Of a DNA stretch of 64,000 nt, positions 46,301 to 58,128 are shown in pieces (the stretch's first letter is position 1; each line of letters begins with the position of its first letter). The stretch is from Rhypophila decipiens. Taxonomy: Eukaryota > Ascomycota > Sordariomycetes > Sordariales > Naviculisporaceae. Where the stretch lies: the NCBI GenBank assembly GCA_033297075.1, contig MU858050.1:620001-684000 (forward strand). The letters run 5' to 3'. The notes under the pieces were generated by a model, which was not told the DNA's origin, did not search any database, and worked only from the letters and a program-made list of their open reading frames with translations. The translations under genes and the position numbers were made by a program.

Positions 46301-47620
46301 CTAGATACTATTATCCATAAATCCTTCTGCGTAAGGGAGCTGGTCTCTTTTCTCGAGCCCGTACATCCCAATATAAACAAATCGTCACTTTTAAAACATC
46401 TCCGCCAAGATAGCAGACCATGTGTAGTTAGTTGATATTCACAATCTGTCAAGATGTCTGATATTTCGATGTATAACCTAGTGCATACATATAGTACATA
46501 CAGCCTGAGGACTCGGCCTAAATTTCATCCCAACAAGTCTTCAAGCGTTGAAGTTTCATATTCTCCTCAGAATCTTTACGTCAGCCTTATAGATACACTG
46601 CATTTTGCGTAGCCATTGGCTTCAATGCTTTATGCTTGTTTGACGTTGTCAAAAGACCTGAGAAAGTAAATGGAAAGCGTAGCCGGCCTTTTCTTGGGAT
46701 GGGTACAGTACATGAGGTACATCCACCGGTACCTACCTTAGACAGGACAGCGAAGGTGATAGGCCACACATCACATTGTGTCTGTCCTCTGTCATTTTGT
46801 TGGTTACAGAGGGATGATGGGAATCTGCCCAGGGTCAGATAGTGACTGGAGAGCATGGGATTCTTATTCGGATTCGAAACTTATGTGACCAAATCCCATC
46901 TTCAGCATAGATGGTGATAGCTCCTCCAGTTTGCTCACTGCTACCTTCACCCTATTAGAGAGCAACACCGAGTGACAAAACTATAGGTAGCATGATTTGA
47001 AGTCAGTATGCTACCATATGCTATGCACTTGTTGTAGATCGTTACTTTTATACTCTAATACGGATACAAGGGTCGGCGGGTGATAATCGCAGCGGCACTA
47101 TCCCCGGCGTTTGGTTATGCTTATTCGGTAGTCTATCTCTAGATGGACATCATTGGGTTAGGATTTGGGAAACGTTACACTCCTTTGCTTTTTATTTTGC
47201 TCCACCAAGACTATCTTGTTGTTATTTTCTATTCCGAGTTCAAACCGAGGAAAAGACCGTTACCTGTCAAATGAAAAGCCCAACAGTTGATCAGCGGAAT
47301 AAGAAAATCCTATATACGTTACAGTGGAGGTGGACACTGGGGACATGATGTTTTCTTTTTCTTTCCTCTGCTTTTTCCAACCGAATGGAATATACGAGCT
47401 TAATAAGAGCTGGGCCAAGGAAATAGCTGATAGTGTGGCTTTGTTTCTTGCTTCTTTCCTGCACAGTGTTGTGCTTAAACCTGCTCCGGACGACCGTCTG
47501 CCTATTGTTACTTGAGCCTTCACTTAAATTGCTAAACTGCAGGAAAACATCATGAAAGTCGTACTCGATCAGGTCTAGTATTTCAAGCCATGCCGTAGAA
47601 AATCATGTGCTTCAGTACTG
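40331..47620. other. 7.3-kb region without a recognisable protein gene
   Basis: Downstream of the C2H2 gene. Frames on both strands are short and lack recognisable motifs. AT-rich patches occur near 40380–40450, 41530–41700 and 46250–46510; TACGGAGT-type octamers occur near 43070 and 45914. A CAGG run (46155–46170) is the only obvious microsatellite. No tRNA or rRNA recognised. Confidence 0.5.
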
Positions 47621-49243
47621 CTAATAAGTGGCCTCGTCGTTCCAGTAGGTGGTGTCATGATATACCCTATTATAACCATCAGCCATCTTGATACCAGCGA
47701 GAGATAGAAGAACTTACTCCGGGCCAGTGGCCTGAAACTCCCATCCAAACTGCAGCTTCACGTACTGCTGAAGCTGACTGGCGATCTTGATCGACCCTAC
47801 ATCAGTGAGATGATAACCCGGGTTGATATCATTGTGCTGCATGATGCCCGTTGTGTTGAAGTAATGGACAAATGGCTTCGCGCTATTGCCGGTCTGCGAC
47901 GTCTTCTTGGTCATGCCGTCGTAGATGGTCGGGTTCTGCAGATACGCCTCCGTGTTGAACGACTGGTACACCTGGTAGACTTCTTTCTCGAAACACGAAG
48001 GTGCGCTTGGGTACCACCAGTTTTGATACTTGTAGAATCCAAGCCAGAGAGACTGCGAGACGATGACAAGTTAGAACCTGATCTAGGGCTGATGGAGACT
48101 CGAAGGGAGGGGAAGTACCAGGACGACAATCTGGGAGTTCGGCCATTTGCCATGGACGCCTTGAATTATCTTGATCAGCGCGTCCGTGTAGGCTTGGGAT
48201 GTAACATTGTTGACTGCATTGCAGTCGTTTGTCCCGATACAGACGAATACCAAGTCGGCATCTGGGCGCTTGCTAAAGTCCCACGGCTCGGGTTTATCTG
48301 TATCAACGAAATAAGCTGGTTAGATATATATGATGACCCTGAGGAAGGACAACCAACATACCCCCGTACATGGCATAGGCACGAGAAGACGTGTCAGAGG
48401 TATAAAACCACTGGTGTACCTGGCCCCTTGGGTTGCCCCAGCAGTTTTGATCCGCTGCACAAACCCCTGGATATGCAGTAACAGAGTAATCTGTATTTCC
48501 GAGTCCAGCACCGAGACCACTTTGTGTCAAGTTAGCTCCGGTTTCACCGCTTCCCGCCGCCTGAACAAAATGACTTGCTTCCAGCCTCGAGGCTATCACA
48601 GATGAAGGTTTACTTACTACGCCCACCCAGAGAGCCCCTCATAGGACTGGAACATGCCAGAAGTGAGACTATCGCCAATGAACTCGATACGACGGGAATT
48701 CTGTGGGAGCTTGACGAGCTTTTCACCAGGGGCCACGTGGACTGCATCAATTTGGACTCCAAGTGCCCAGTTTGTCACTCGTAGTTCAAAGGTACGAGGA
48801 TAAGAAGCTGAGCCTGGTGTAGTCGGGCTCACGAGGAGGTGGGTGCCTCCGGTCGTGACATTGGTAAACATCCAGTCTAGGCCAGCAATGCGATATGCCA
48901 CGAGCACCCCGTTAGATGTCCAGTTGCCAAATGAGATGGCTACAGTCTGGCCTGTGTATCCAAACCGAAGACCCGGTGCTCTAATGTGCCATCAGCTGCC
49001 ATGTATCTTTAAGACGATGACAGCAAGGACTTACGACCACCACGAGACGTGCTTAGAATCCCATCGGCCCTGGTATGAAATCTCTGTGGCATTTGCCGGA
49101 TATGTCGTAAACGAACGAGAAGAGAGACTGACCAGAGTGTTGGCATAACTCGTCGGCTTCACCTGGCCATTCTGCAGAATCGTCGACGAGACCCTACAGG
49201 CCACAGTCAACCAAAGAATGAGTAGAGTAGACAGGGACAACAT
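47621..49243 (-). CDS. Secreted GDSL/SGNH esterase, CE2-like (429 aa, 6 exons)
   Basis: Predicted extracellular carbohydrate esterase that removes acetyl groups from plant polysaccharides, by resemblance to family CE2. Exons (minus) are 49243–49035, 48980–48618, 48519–48362, 48297–48119, 48052–47718 and 47666–47621. All introns are GT–AG, and each joint restores family sequence. A signal peptide covers about residues 1–20 (MLSLSTLLILWLTVACRVSS), followed by a beta-sandwich domain (about 30–160). The SGNH domain has the nucleophile Ser174 in FIGDSLTSG, the Gly/Asn block GTND (264–267), and a C-terminal NDINPGYHLTD with His384 as likely catalytic base. A GTAAGT donor overlapping a TAA codon at 47716 shows that the terminal exon exists; its ending HDTTYWNDEATY is typical of the family. 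Several N-glycosylation sequons are present (for example NWT, NVT). The neighbouring DNA on both sides is gene-poor. Confidence 0.88.
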
Positions 49244-52200
49244 GGTTTATGGGCTGATAAATAACCCGAGATGACCAAAGTTTCACACTGACACGGATCA
49301 GCTAGAAGGCAAGATGGTTGTACTTGCACAGAGACATTCTTTCCAAATTTATACATTTGGGAAATTCGAGGGCAAGACTCGTATGTGATGTGATGCCATG
49401 GCACGTTACCCAGGATGGTATCTGGCGAGAGGGGAAATTTGTCCCACCAGGACATCGCGGGAGTTGCAAGTCGTATCTCCTGGCAAGTAAATGGACTTGA
49501 GAGACTTCCATGTTGGTGCTGTGGGAAATAGGATGAATGCCATAGGTTGGGTGCATTCACCGGCCCGGAAGAATGCGATATGTGCGAGACTCATTTCATT
49601 TCTCCATAGGAGACGTCCAAATCTGTTTCCAGTCTCGCCGTATATTAGATCAACGACGAGAGTATACACTCTTTTCATGGCAAAATGAGGAGGTTATAGC
49701 ACCGTGTTTGGCGTGGTTTGTATATCTCCTGTCGAGCAGCCAGTTGATAGGAGGCGTCAGGCAAGTACTACCGGCTGGAAGCGAAACGGTTCCTGAATAA
49801 AGCCGTCAAAGAAGTGTTTCCATATGTTCCAAGACCGAACCTTCAAATACCGACAGGTACGATCTAGTCGGCCATCTCTCGCTTGTTCTGCCTCGGAATA
49901 GCCTGCTCCGCACTTCAACCGGGATGAGAGGCCGGGAAGAAGGCACGATGACGACCACGAAGAGGTCGTTGCTGGAGTAGATCATCCGTTATATAAGCAT
50001 ATAAAGACGCGCGATTGTCCTTTTCTGGCACTGAAATAGCTCGCCGGTTACGGGTCATCCATAATGGCTGTCCGACGAGAAGGATTGAGTCTGGAACTAT
50101 GGGCTGAGATAGAGGCGATGCAATGCCGAAAGAGAAAATAAAGGACTGATTCAAGTCAGCTGGATCTGAAGATTGGGACTCAGGGAATTTTGTTGGACAT
50201 AAGGGTGTATTCAATCCTTGACAGACCGGTGATGTCAAAGGATAAGACATGTTAAATGGTCTGTGGCCTGTCGTGCCACAGGACAAGCTACTTCCTTCCG
50301 GCAACATATATGTTGTGTCTCTGAGCAGGAAGGTAGCTGGTTCTCGACGGCGAGGCGGGTCCGTTTCTCAAAAAGTACGGTCGGGCAACACGAGGAAGGC
50401 AGGCAGGAGGCCCAGGTCCATTACCAAAACTCAACAACGAATGGCTGAAGGAGTTCCGCTTCTTCCGAACTTTTACCTGGTTCATATCTCTTCTCACCCG
50501 ACGATCGCCATTCAAGTGCAGTGACAAACGCCACAAACCTGCCGACGACAGTTCCTATTTATCAGGGAGCTCGGGAACCTCTTCGGTCAACTTCTTGAGC
50601 GCCGTCTTTTCCCCGGGTAGGAAAATGATACCAGAACCGAACGGCCGAATTGATAAGATTCGGACCTGGGAAAAGCTTGGATGGATGCTACGCCGTTCCG
50701 CATTGACAGAATCCAGCAAAACCACGGCCACACGGAAGTTTTCTTTTCAGACCTTCCAGCTGTCATCTCAAATGTCATCAGGTGCAGTTGAGATCCTGTC
50801 AAGGCCTTGGGGTACCTGATTAAGACACTCCAATCTTGGCAGGCCTGTCTCAGAAGGAATCGAAATGAGCCCCAAGCTTCATCAAAGGAAAATGGCACGA
50901 GATCAAGGACAGTATATTCTCGTTTGTGCGCTATAAGCAAAATTCTTTGCTCGGAGGTTCATTAGGAAAAGTTTCTCAATCGCCGACCAAATGATCAATC
51001 GGGCAAGCCGCCCTTTTCTCCTGAATGCCGACCTAACCTCTCTCTGTCTCCCCTTTCCCACCATCCATCCCATGTTCGCCCCGAGATCTTGGAACGTGGA
51101 GTACAAGTAAATATCTGCAAGAACAAGACGATCCTCATTCGATTTGTCCCGGACTATTGGATTGACCAGTGCCCTGATAGCTCTTTCAGCAGCTATCACG
51201 CCGGTCTAGCAGAACATTTCGAGCTGCAGAAGCATCAATTGGCATTGTATGTACGGATATTGTTACAGTGCAGGATACGTAATGTACATACATCCCGTGC
51301 TGACATCAATTAGCACATTAGGTACCCTGCGAGTTCGAGCCACTCCCCCAACAGGCGCTAGCACGCCTACCCCACGAGTCTATTTGGTCGATCCAGTCCT
51401 TTGGGATTGGAGTGTTTGCGCTACCGTTTTTTGCTTTTTGGCTCAATCCCTAGAGCAGAGTTGGGTTGGCCTCCTCTATCAGCTGACACCTTGATTGTGG
51501 GAAAATAAATCAAGACTGTCCCGTCCAGACATAACTTCAACTCTCTCCCTCCATTATCGCACTCGGGCTTATTAGGTTTCGAACTTTCCTTGTTCAAGGT
51601 TTGGTCCAGAAAGAGTGGGATTCTGGGTCAACTTTAGATCCTACATATAAGCCGACCGCCACATCCAGGTCGACTGTTTCTGTTATCGATACAAGTGAAA
51701 AGGTTGAGAGGACGGCGGGCTTGATCGATTGTATCACCACCAGAAGGCACTCGACTACGTTTTCACAGATTCGCGCTCCGGATTTCGCTCATTGGTTCCC
51801 ACGTTGGTACAAAGTTCCTGCGACAGCACCTGGCTTAACTCGTCGCAATTGTTCCCAAGTCGACCATTCACTTATAAAGTTCCGTCTGCCACTCCGTCCT
51901 GTCCGCTATGGCCATGCTCCGATGACCGCCGCGATTGCGGTAGAACAATGACGCCGCCCGCGCTGCAGACGTCTCCGACGCTTGAGCTACCGCTGTTGTA
52001 CCCACACGATCGCGGCTGCATCAACTTCAAATTCTGGTTTCTTATAGCGCCGTCGTCGCCGCCGCCTACCCCGCAGCGCCGATCTCCCGTAACCGTAACA
52101 CCGCGCTTCTTGTTCTCGGTTCAGCAAACGATCGGACTGCAACCTCTGGCAAGTCATCTCAGCCGTGCGTCGTTCCGCGGGCGGGACTCTGTGTCTCGAG

Positions 52201-52351
52201 GCAGACCGTGGGCTTGCGAGCCGGGGCATATCGCGCCTGCGGCTTAGGTGCTAGCCCGTCGTGCGTGCCAGTTTCGAAGGACACCTGGGCTACGCAAGAG
52301 CACCCATATTAGCCGAGGGGACGCTTCCTCACTTGGCGAGGTTCTCTCACC
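49244..52351. other. 3.1-kb intergenic region
   Basis: No recognisable gene. The last 400 bases are GC-rich and contain an open frame 51948–52247 (99 codons from an ATG) just upstream of the coiled-coil gene, possibly an upstream ORF in its leader. The remainder has chance-length frames only. Confidence 0.45.
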
Positions 52352-52906
52352 ATGTCATCTTCCCAGGGAGTTCCAAACGCCGTGCCGGATACGCAACTCG
52401 GCCTGACGCTCGACGAAATACAGTTACTACGGCATGGGCAGCAGGCAGTGGCAGCCGCTGGCGGGTCGACATCTTCCCGCGCAGCAAGCCGTGCCTCGTC
52501 ACAGGGTCTCCTGTTGATGGACAGCTCGTCTCTCTCGGCTTTGGGTCGCCATTTTGATCGCGTGATGCAACATATCCAGCAGCAAATGGCGTACCTGTCG
52601 GCACAGTCAGAGACTGTTACCATGAACGTGTACGACCGTGCTGGGAACATGATCGATAATGTGGACGTCGAAATTGCCCGCTATCACGAGATCATACGTC
52701 AGATCGAAGAGCTGGAGCTTGAGTTTGATCGCATAGCACATATCCGGGATATAGTACGCGACTACCGCCGCCGAGCTGAGGAACTGGAACGTGAATTAGA
52801 GCGGTCTGGTGGCGGTGGAGGATCTTCGAGACGGCATGGTCACGGGCATGGTCACTCATCTCATCGGAGCCACGGCCATTCTAGTTCCGGGAGACACCGG
52901 AGCTAG
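52352..52906 (+). CDS. Small coiled-coil protein, possible BLOC-1 subunit Cnl1 (184 aa)
   Basis: Single-exon ORF with an excellent start context (CACCATGTC). The core (about residues 55–150) is helical: LSALGRHFDRVMQHIQQQM, then a long coiled coil IRQIEELELEFDRIAHIRDI continuing to LERELER. The pattern LE..F.RI.HI.DIV..Y is similar to yeast Cnl1, a BLOC-1 complex subunit that acts in endosomal Rab5/Rab7 cycling. I recall the resemblance from memory and cannot align it here. The N-terminus is Ala/Ser-rich. The C-terminus (about 153–184) is a Gly/His/Ser/Arg low-complexity tail with HGHGHGH that might bind metal. An alternative reading is an unrelated fungal coiled-coil protein. Codon use and start context make a real gene likely. 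Confidence 0.65.
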   Translation: MSSSQGVPNAVPDTQLGLTLDEIQLLRHGQQAVAAAGGSTSSRAASRASSQGLLLMDSSSLSALGRHFDRVMQHIQQQMAYLSAQSETVTMNVYDRAGNMIDNVDVEIARYHEIIRQIEELELEFDRIAHIRDIVRDYRRRAEELERELERSGGGGGSSRRHGHGHGHSSHRSHGHSSSGRHRS

Positions 52907-54124
52907 ATTCAAATTTCTGCCCCCATACAAGGCTATCTTCCTTCACCACTGGGAGCGAGATTTGGAAGCCAATTGCGAACCTGGCTACACAGGAACTCCC
53001 TAACACAGGGTCCGGGAGGTCTCGACCGCTAGTGCAAGGTGGCACAACCTGACCCTGCAGATCTTCAGAAGCACGGCAAAGTAACGGGACTCGAAGCGGA
53101 TTGGTGGAATCATTCGGTCGTACAGATGCGGCACTAATACATCTGATGTCCCTAACTGTGTCGAGGGAGCAGAGGAAGAAGGCTATACACGAAAGCTATT
53201 CTCAGGCCCTTTGTGTGGAATTCGCTGTACAACTCTCCGTCATCGTGGAGGCGGTTTGGCGAGTGAACAAAAGAGGACAAAGCCTGGAAGGCAACCTCAA
53301 CATGATGGACCAAAGAGTCCGGGACGGTGGGGACATCGTTCCTCCATTAGAGACAAAACTTTTCCTTTTTTTTCCTTTTCTCTCTTATTTCTTTTCGTTC
53401 ATCTATCCAGCTGTGATGACCTGTTTCAAAAAGACCGGGATATGAGCCTCACGGCCAAATGGAAGACGGAAGTAGCCTCACGGCTTTGTTTGGGCGGCGT
53501 TTTCAACTGATGTAATTTGTGTGTTTTTCCTTTTCTTGTGACCTTTTATTTGTTCCCTGTTTTCTTTCGCAACTACTTTCAAAGCGGCAGCTATGTTCTG
53601 CCGCCCCAAGATTTAATGGCATCTACTTTGGAGAGGTCTTGCTCTTGATCTTTCTCCTTTCCTCGTCCTCGCAGGATTGTGCACCGTGGCTCGGGTTGGC
53701 GAACAAGTGATGCCCGGAGTTCAGTGTTTGTTGGACGACCTATTCTCCAACATCTGAGATCTTGGAGCTTTAACTACCTCAAAATTCTACATTCACACGG
53801 CGGACGTCGTGGAATGGTATCAAGCCGGCAGAGTAGAGCCTCGAGTTTATGGCAAGTCAGCTGGATGTATGGCGTGGGATCAACAGGAGATCCCGGGCAT
53901 ACACCATTAATGGTTTCATAGGATCTGACAGGGCTAAGGGTTATTTATAATAGCCGCTTCATGAACGATGTATTATTATCAAACCCCATCTTTAATCCTG
54001 AAAGAATAGGAAATGATCTGGCTGTAGTACTGTGTTAGATATGAGTCCCCATACTACGCTGCCTTTTCCGCCAAGAGCTTTCAGTTTAAACCTATCAAAA
54101 ACCCCCCAAGCCGGGCTGATGAAC
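52907..54124. other. Convergent intergenic region
   Basis: Tail-to-tail spacer between the coiled-coil gene (plus) and spp1 (minus). T-rich runs (53360–53400, 53520–53570) fit transcript ends. No gene or RNA recognised. Confidence 0.5.
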
Positions 54125-55853
54125 CTAGCCCATCTCAACATCATTGACAGCATTGTCGCGCTTATCCGTCCTTTTGACTTCTTCATCACTGTCCTCGTCG
54201 TCGTCTGTGCTGTCAAATCTCGTAACGATGTTGTTCTCCAGCTGGCTCCTCAGGTACCTCCCCGCAGCATTCTCCTTCAGCCGCGTCTCGGCATCAAGAT
54301 GTTCTTTTGCCTCGGACGCCAACACCCTGATCAAGTGCTTCACATTCTTGGTGAGAATGGCGCCCCACATCTGGTGCGTCTTACACTTCTTCTTGACACA
54401 CATGACGCCCTTTGTCGCGTCGGGCTCCACCGACGTCAGGTGCAGTGATGTTCTGACGGGAGGCTCGAAGCGGCCGGCGCTGAGGATGGCCTCGCCTTCG
54501 GGGGACTTGGCGAACGCGATGAACTGGGCGGTCGCGCCCACGGTGTCGAGACGGGTGTCGTAGCCGCACACGTCCTTTGGGAGGGTTCCGTTGGCGATGG
54601 CTGCCTCGCGCTGCTTGAGGCCCATCTCGATGATTTGCAGCATCTTTTTGCGGAAGCTGATCTCCTCGCCTTTGCTGTAGCGCTCTGCTGCCGAGGTTTC
54701 TAGAATATCGCGCTCTTCTTGGGTGAGGACTACCTTGAGGTCAACTTTTTGCCAGAAATCAGGTTCGATGTCTTGTTGGCATTGATTGGGTTTGTTAGCT
54801 CGGGCTTTGATCACACGTAGCAGGATGAGAAAAAGGATGGAAGATGACCCTACCGAATGGTGTATCCCCTAGCTTCCAGTTCGACGACGGCTTCTGGCCG
54901 GGTATTCTGGGGAGAGGATCCAAAAGACCGACAAACTCCATCCGGGTGAGGTTGTCCAGACTCGAGACCTTGTTCCGGGGCAGGGTCTTGATCAGGTGTT
55001 CCCACCAGGCCTGACAGTGCTCCTGGGAGCAGAAGATGCTGGGGTTCTGGGGGTCGTAGAGGCGGGACGGCAGGTTGCAGCTCTCGAGCGAGCACATCTT
55101 CTTGTAGCGCGTCACGTAGCGCTTGCCGTCGCTGCAGTTGGGGCAGATGTACCGCTGGACCAGGTTCTCGCCCGTGTACTTGTCCATGCCGATGCACTCG
55201 CCGTGGAACCAGTCCTCGCACTTGTCGCATGCTATCATGAACCGGTGGTTATCCGGTCCGCGGCATAGGCAATACGGCCCGCTGTCCGATTCCTGGTCCG
55301 ATCCCGAGTCCTCGTCCCCCTCGTCCTTCCTCTCATCTCCAGCCTGTGACCCGGATGCCGCGGGGTTATCCTCGGTTTTCCTTGATTTCTTCTTCTTGGG
55401 GCCAGACCCTGGACCGGACCGCTTAGGTCCCTTTAACGCTGTTGCGGTGCCCTTTTTCTTTTTGGTCGGCGCCATGGTTGGTTTGGGAGTCGTTTTGCTG
55501 TCAGGGTCTGTGGAGTTTTTGTCGTCAACCTTGAATAGATCGGTTCCGTCGCTGGCTGGAATGTCCTCTTTTTGTTGTTGCGTCTCAACCTGAGATGGCA
55601 AAGGGCCGGTACTGCTGCTGTGTTGATGGGATGGCGAAGGGGGCAATGGAGGTTGATCAGGCTGCTGTTTGTCACTGTTGCCACTGGCCGGTTGTGGTTG
55701 CTGCGGCTCTGACTTGACCTCCTTCTCATCCGATTTTGGCTTTTCATTGTCCAAACTCATTTTCGTATCGTCATTGCTTGTAGTTTCCATCCCGTCTACA
55801 GCTGCTTCGTTTGGCTCACCGGCGAGGGTAAAAAATGTGCTTGAAAACGCCAT
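54125..55853 (-). CDS. SPP1: PHD-finger COMPASS subunit Spp1 / CFP1 homologue (548 aa, 2 exons)
   Basis: Reader subunit of the Set1/COMPASS H3K4 methyltransferase; in yeast Spp1 also links H3K4me3 chromatin to the meiotic recombination machinery. Exons (minus) are 55853–54854 and 54771–54125. The intron 54853–54772 starts GTAGGG, has a GCTAAC branch and ends CAAG. The start is the ATG at 55853; three codons upstream begin only with TTG. Residues 1–190 are disordered, with Lys-rich patches and an acidic stretch before the finger. The PHD finger (about 194–241) has ligands C195, C197, C209, C212, H217, C220, C237 and C240 with the aromatic DKCEDWFHGECIG. A Cys-rich segment follows (KKMCSLESCNLPSRLYDPQNPSIFCSQ split over 247–280), as in the CFP1/Spp1 C-terminal region. 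The second exon ends with an acidic tail (DDDEDSDEEV). Divergent from SCO1. Confidence 0.9.
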
Positions 55854-56347
55854 CGCTAACAATATAAAGAAAACAGCGGGTATGACCGTATGAGTTACAC
55901 CAGGAGAAAAGGAGTAAACTTTATTTTATTTGTACAACGCCGAACAGGAGGGGGTAAATATGAGTAAATGTTTACGTGTGGTCCGACTATATATCCGTAT
56001 GTATGAGATTTTCATAACCGTACCTTGATCATCAATATTGATTGCAGTTGCTTCACTTTCTTCTTTCCCCTGAACTCATTGTCGCGGTCGCGATCCCGGG
56101 ACAATTCGAGACCAGTGGGGCTGTAATGAATACCGATATTAGCATCAGTTCCACTTTAAGCCGCTTATCGTTGTAAGCATAAATTTGCATCCGCTGTTGA
56201 TCCAATAAGATTTACGCCAAGGGTCAAGCTCCGATTGCAGGCTTGCAGCTTCGAGAGCTCCATGGCCTGACTCTACCGACGACGACAACAACCAAGCCAC
56301 TTCTACGCTCCACGCCGACGATCGACGCGACAACGCCGCTGTGCAGT
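55854..56347. other. Divergent promoter of SPP1 and SCO1
   Basis: About 490 bases between opposing start codons. Contains CGCGGTCGCGATCCCGGG near 56083–56100, a GC-rich patch of unknown meaning, and AT-rich DNA nearer SPP1. In-frame codons upstream of the SCO1 ATG carry no ATG. Confidence 0.45.
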
Positions 56348-57342
56348 ATGATGCAGCCGGTTACCCCGATGTGGGCCTTCATCCAGGCCACTGTCGCCAG
56401 AGCGACTGGACAACAGTGCCGGAGGTTTCTTTCCTCGGCCGCGAGGCAACAGACGCGCAGACCGACACCACCTTGCACTGCTACGACCCGTCCCTATCAG
56501 CCATTGGTGCAGCGCAGGTTCAAATTCAAAACAGTAGAGGAGGCAAAGAGCCGGTACCGGTCAGGGGTATGGATAAACCTCGGATCTTGATGCGACTGAG
56601 GTTGGCATTGTGACTGACAACAACTGCGTGAGAACAGCCCTTTTCGTGGAAATCCGGAGTTCTTTTCGTCCTCACCGGAGCCGGTCTCCTATATTACTTC
56701 GAGCAAGAGAAGGAGCGCATGCAGAGGAAGAGAGTAGCGGAGGCGGCGAAAGGCGTGGGCAGGCCAAAGGTCGGCGGGCCATTTGAGCTGATTGACCAGG
56801 ATGGGAAGCCATTTTCAGACAAGGATCTCAAGGGGAAATACTCGCTGGTGTGTTGAAATCGCTGGCCATCTTGCCGGAACCGGTCCAATGCTGACAACAT
56901 CGTTTTCAAGGTCTATTTCGGCTTCTCGCACTGCCCCGATATCTGTCCCGAAGAGCTCGACAAGATGGCCAAGATGTTCGATTTGGTACAGACCGAGCGC
57001 CCCGGCGCACTCCTACCTGTGTTTGTTACGTGCGACCCGGCCCGTGATGACCCTAAAGTATTGAAGGAGTATTTGAGCGAGTTCCACCCCAGCTTCATTG
57101 GTTTGACCGGCACCTACGACCAGATCAAGGCGATGTGCAAGGAATATCGTGTTTATTTCAGCACGCCCACCGAGGTGAAGCCTGGGCAGGATTATCTCGT
57201 TGATCACAGCATCTACTTTTATCTCATGGACCCCGAAGGCGACTTTGTTGAGGCCCTCGGACGGCAGCACTCGCCCGAGCAGGCCGCCAAGGTTATATTG
57301 GACCACATGAAGGACTGGACTGGTCAGATCAAGACGGCTTAA
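56348..57342 (+). CDS. SCO1: Mitochondrial copper chaperone Sco1 (286 aa, 3 exons)
   Basis: Inner-membrane thioredoxin-fold protein that delivers copper to the CuA site of cytochrome c oxidase subunit 2. Exons are 56348–56566, 56638–56847 and 56911–57342. Introns are 56567–56637 (GTATGG…CAG, CTGAC branch) and 56848–56910 (GTGTGT…AAG, CTGAC branch). Residues 1–60 form an Arg/Ala/Ser-rich mitochondrial targeting sequence (ARATGQQCRRFLSSAARQQ). A single membrane span (about 78–94, KSGVLFVLTGAGLLYYF) follows. The globular domain has the copper ligands Cys151 and Cys155 in SHCPDICPEE and His242 in LVDHSIYFY, all three present. Length is typical. The ATG at 56348 is followed immediately by a second ATG; either gives a good presequence. 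The first intron joint (RSG|PFSWKSG) matches the family. Confidence 0.93.
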
Positions 57343-58128
57343 GGAAGCTACAAGGCATGTACAAAATAAAGAGGACTTGCTTATCACGTCTGTTGTAGTA
57401 AAATGTATTAATACCTCGAACTGGGCGGTTCAATTTTCAAAGCTGATCATATATCGGTACGATGACCACAACTCTACTTCTACTGGAGTGGTGAACGCCG
57501 CGCGTTACGATGAGTCTAAAACGATCATGTGCTACACTCTCCTGCGCTATTCGCCGCGATACAAATTCAGTCTCATCACAGCACAACTGTTTCATCCAAT
57601 GAATTTCAAGACAATCTGCATTGTTTCGGCGATAAGCCTTATCGAAGCTCATTATTACGTCATGAGAAGCACGGGCCACTGGACCCCGAAATCTGGGAAG
57701 AGGTGGGGGTTTGGGCCAGAACTTTCCCCACTGCACCACAACCCGGGCTTTTCCTTGGAACCACCTCTTCGGCGACCCGATCATCGCAGTTCTGGCCTGG
57801 ATCAACACGAATTCCTGATCCCTATATTATATTTTTGAGTTTACATAAAAGCCCTGGTCGCAGTATTGCGAATGCCACCTTGTTCATTCATACCCACGAG
57901 CCTCAAGACATCTTAACAAACCAAAACATAGACATACGTACCCCCATTCTCCCTCCCTCCGATAGTGGGACGTACCGGTGCAAATATCCACAAAAGACGG
58001 TCCCTCCCGGCTGCAAAAATAATCAAGCTTACCGTTGCCGTCGACGCCCAACCCTCAAGCCCAACGGTCGTCTCTTCTCAGCCGGAATACTCATCGTATG
58101 CCCCGTGCACAACTAGGAAACTGCTGCC
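57343..58128. other. Intergenic; SCO1 3' flank and choline kinase promoter
   Basis: Contains AATAAA at 57364 (candidate polyadenylation signal for SCO1) and a C-rich leader (CCCTCCCTCC near 57945–57960) before the choline kinase ATG. No other gene seen. Confidence 0.5.

Noticed and set aside
50095..50130. CTGAGAT sequence considered as a TPP riboswitch core
   Set aside because: The partner helix and conserved pyrophosphate-sensor bases are absent, and no thiamine gene follows.
51310..51380. GTTCGAG sequence resembling a tRNA T-loop
   Set aside because: No matching A box, anticodon stem or acceptor pairing around it.
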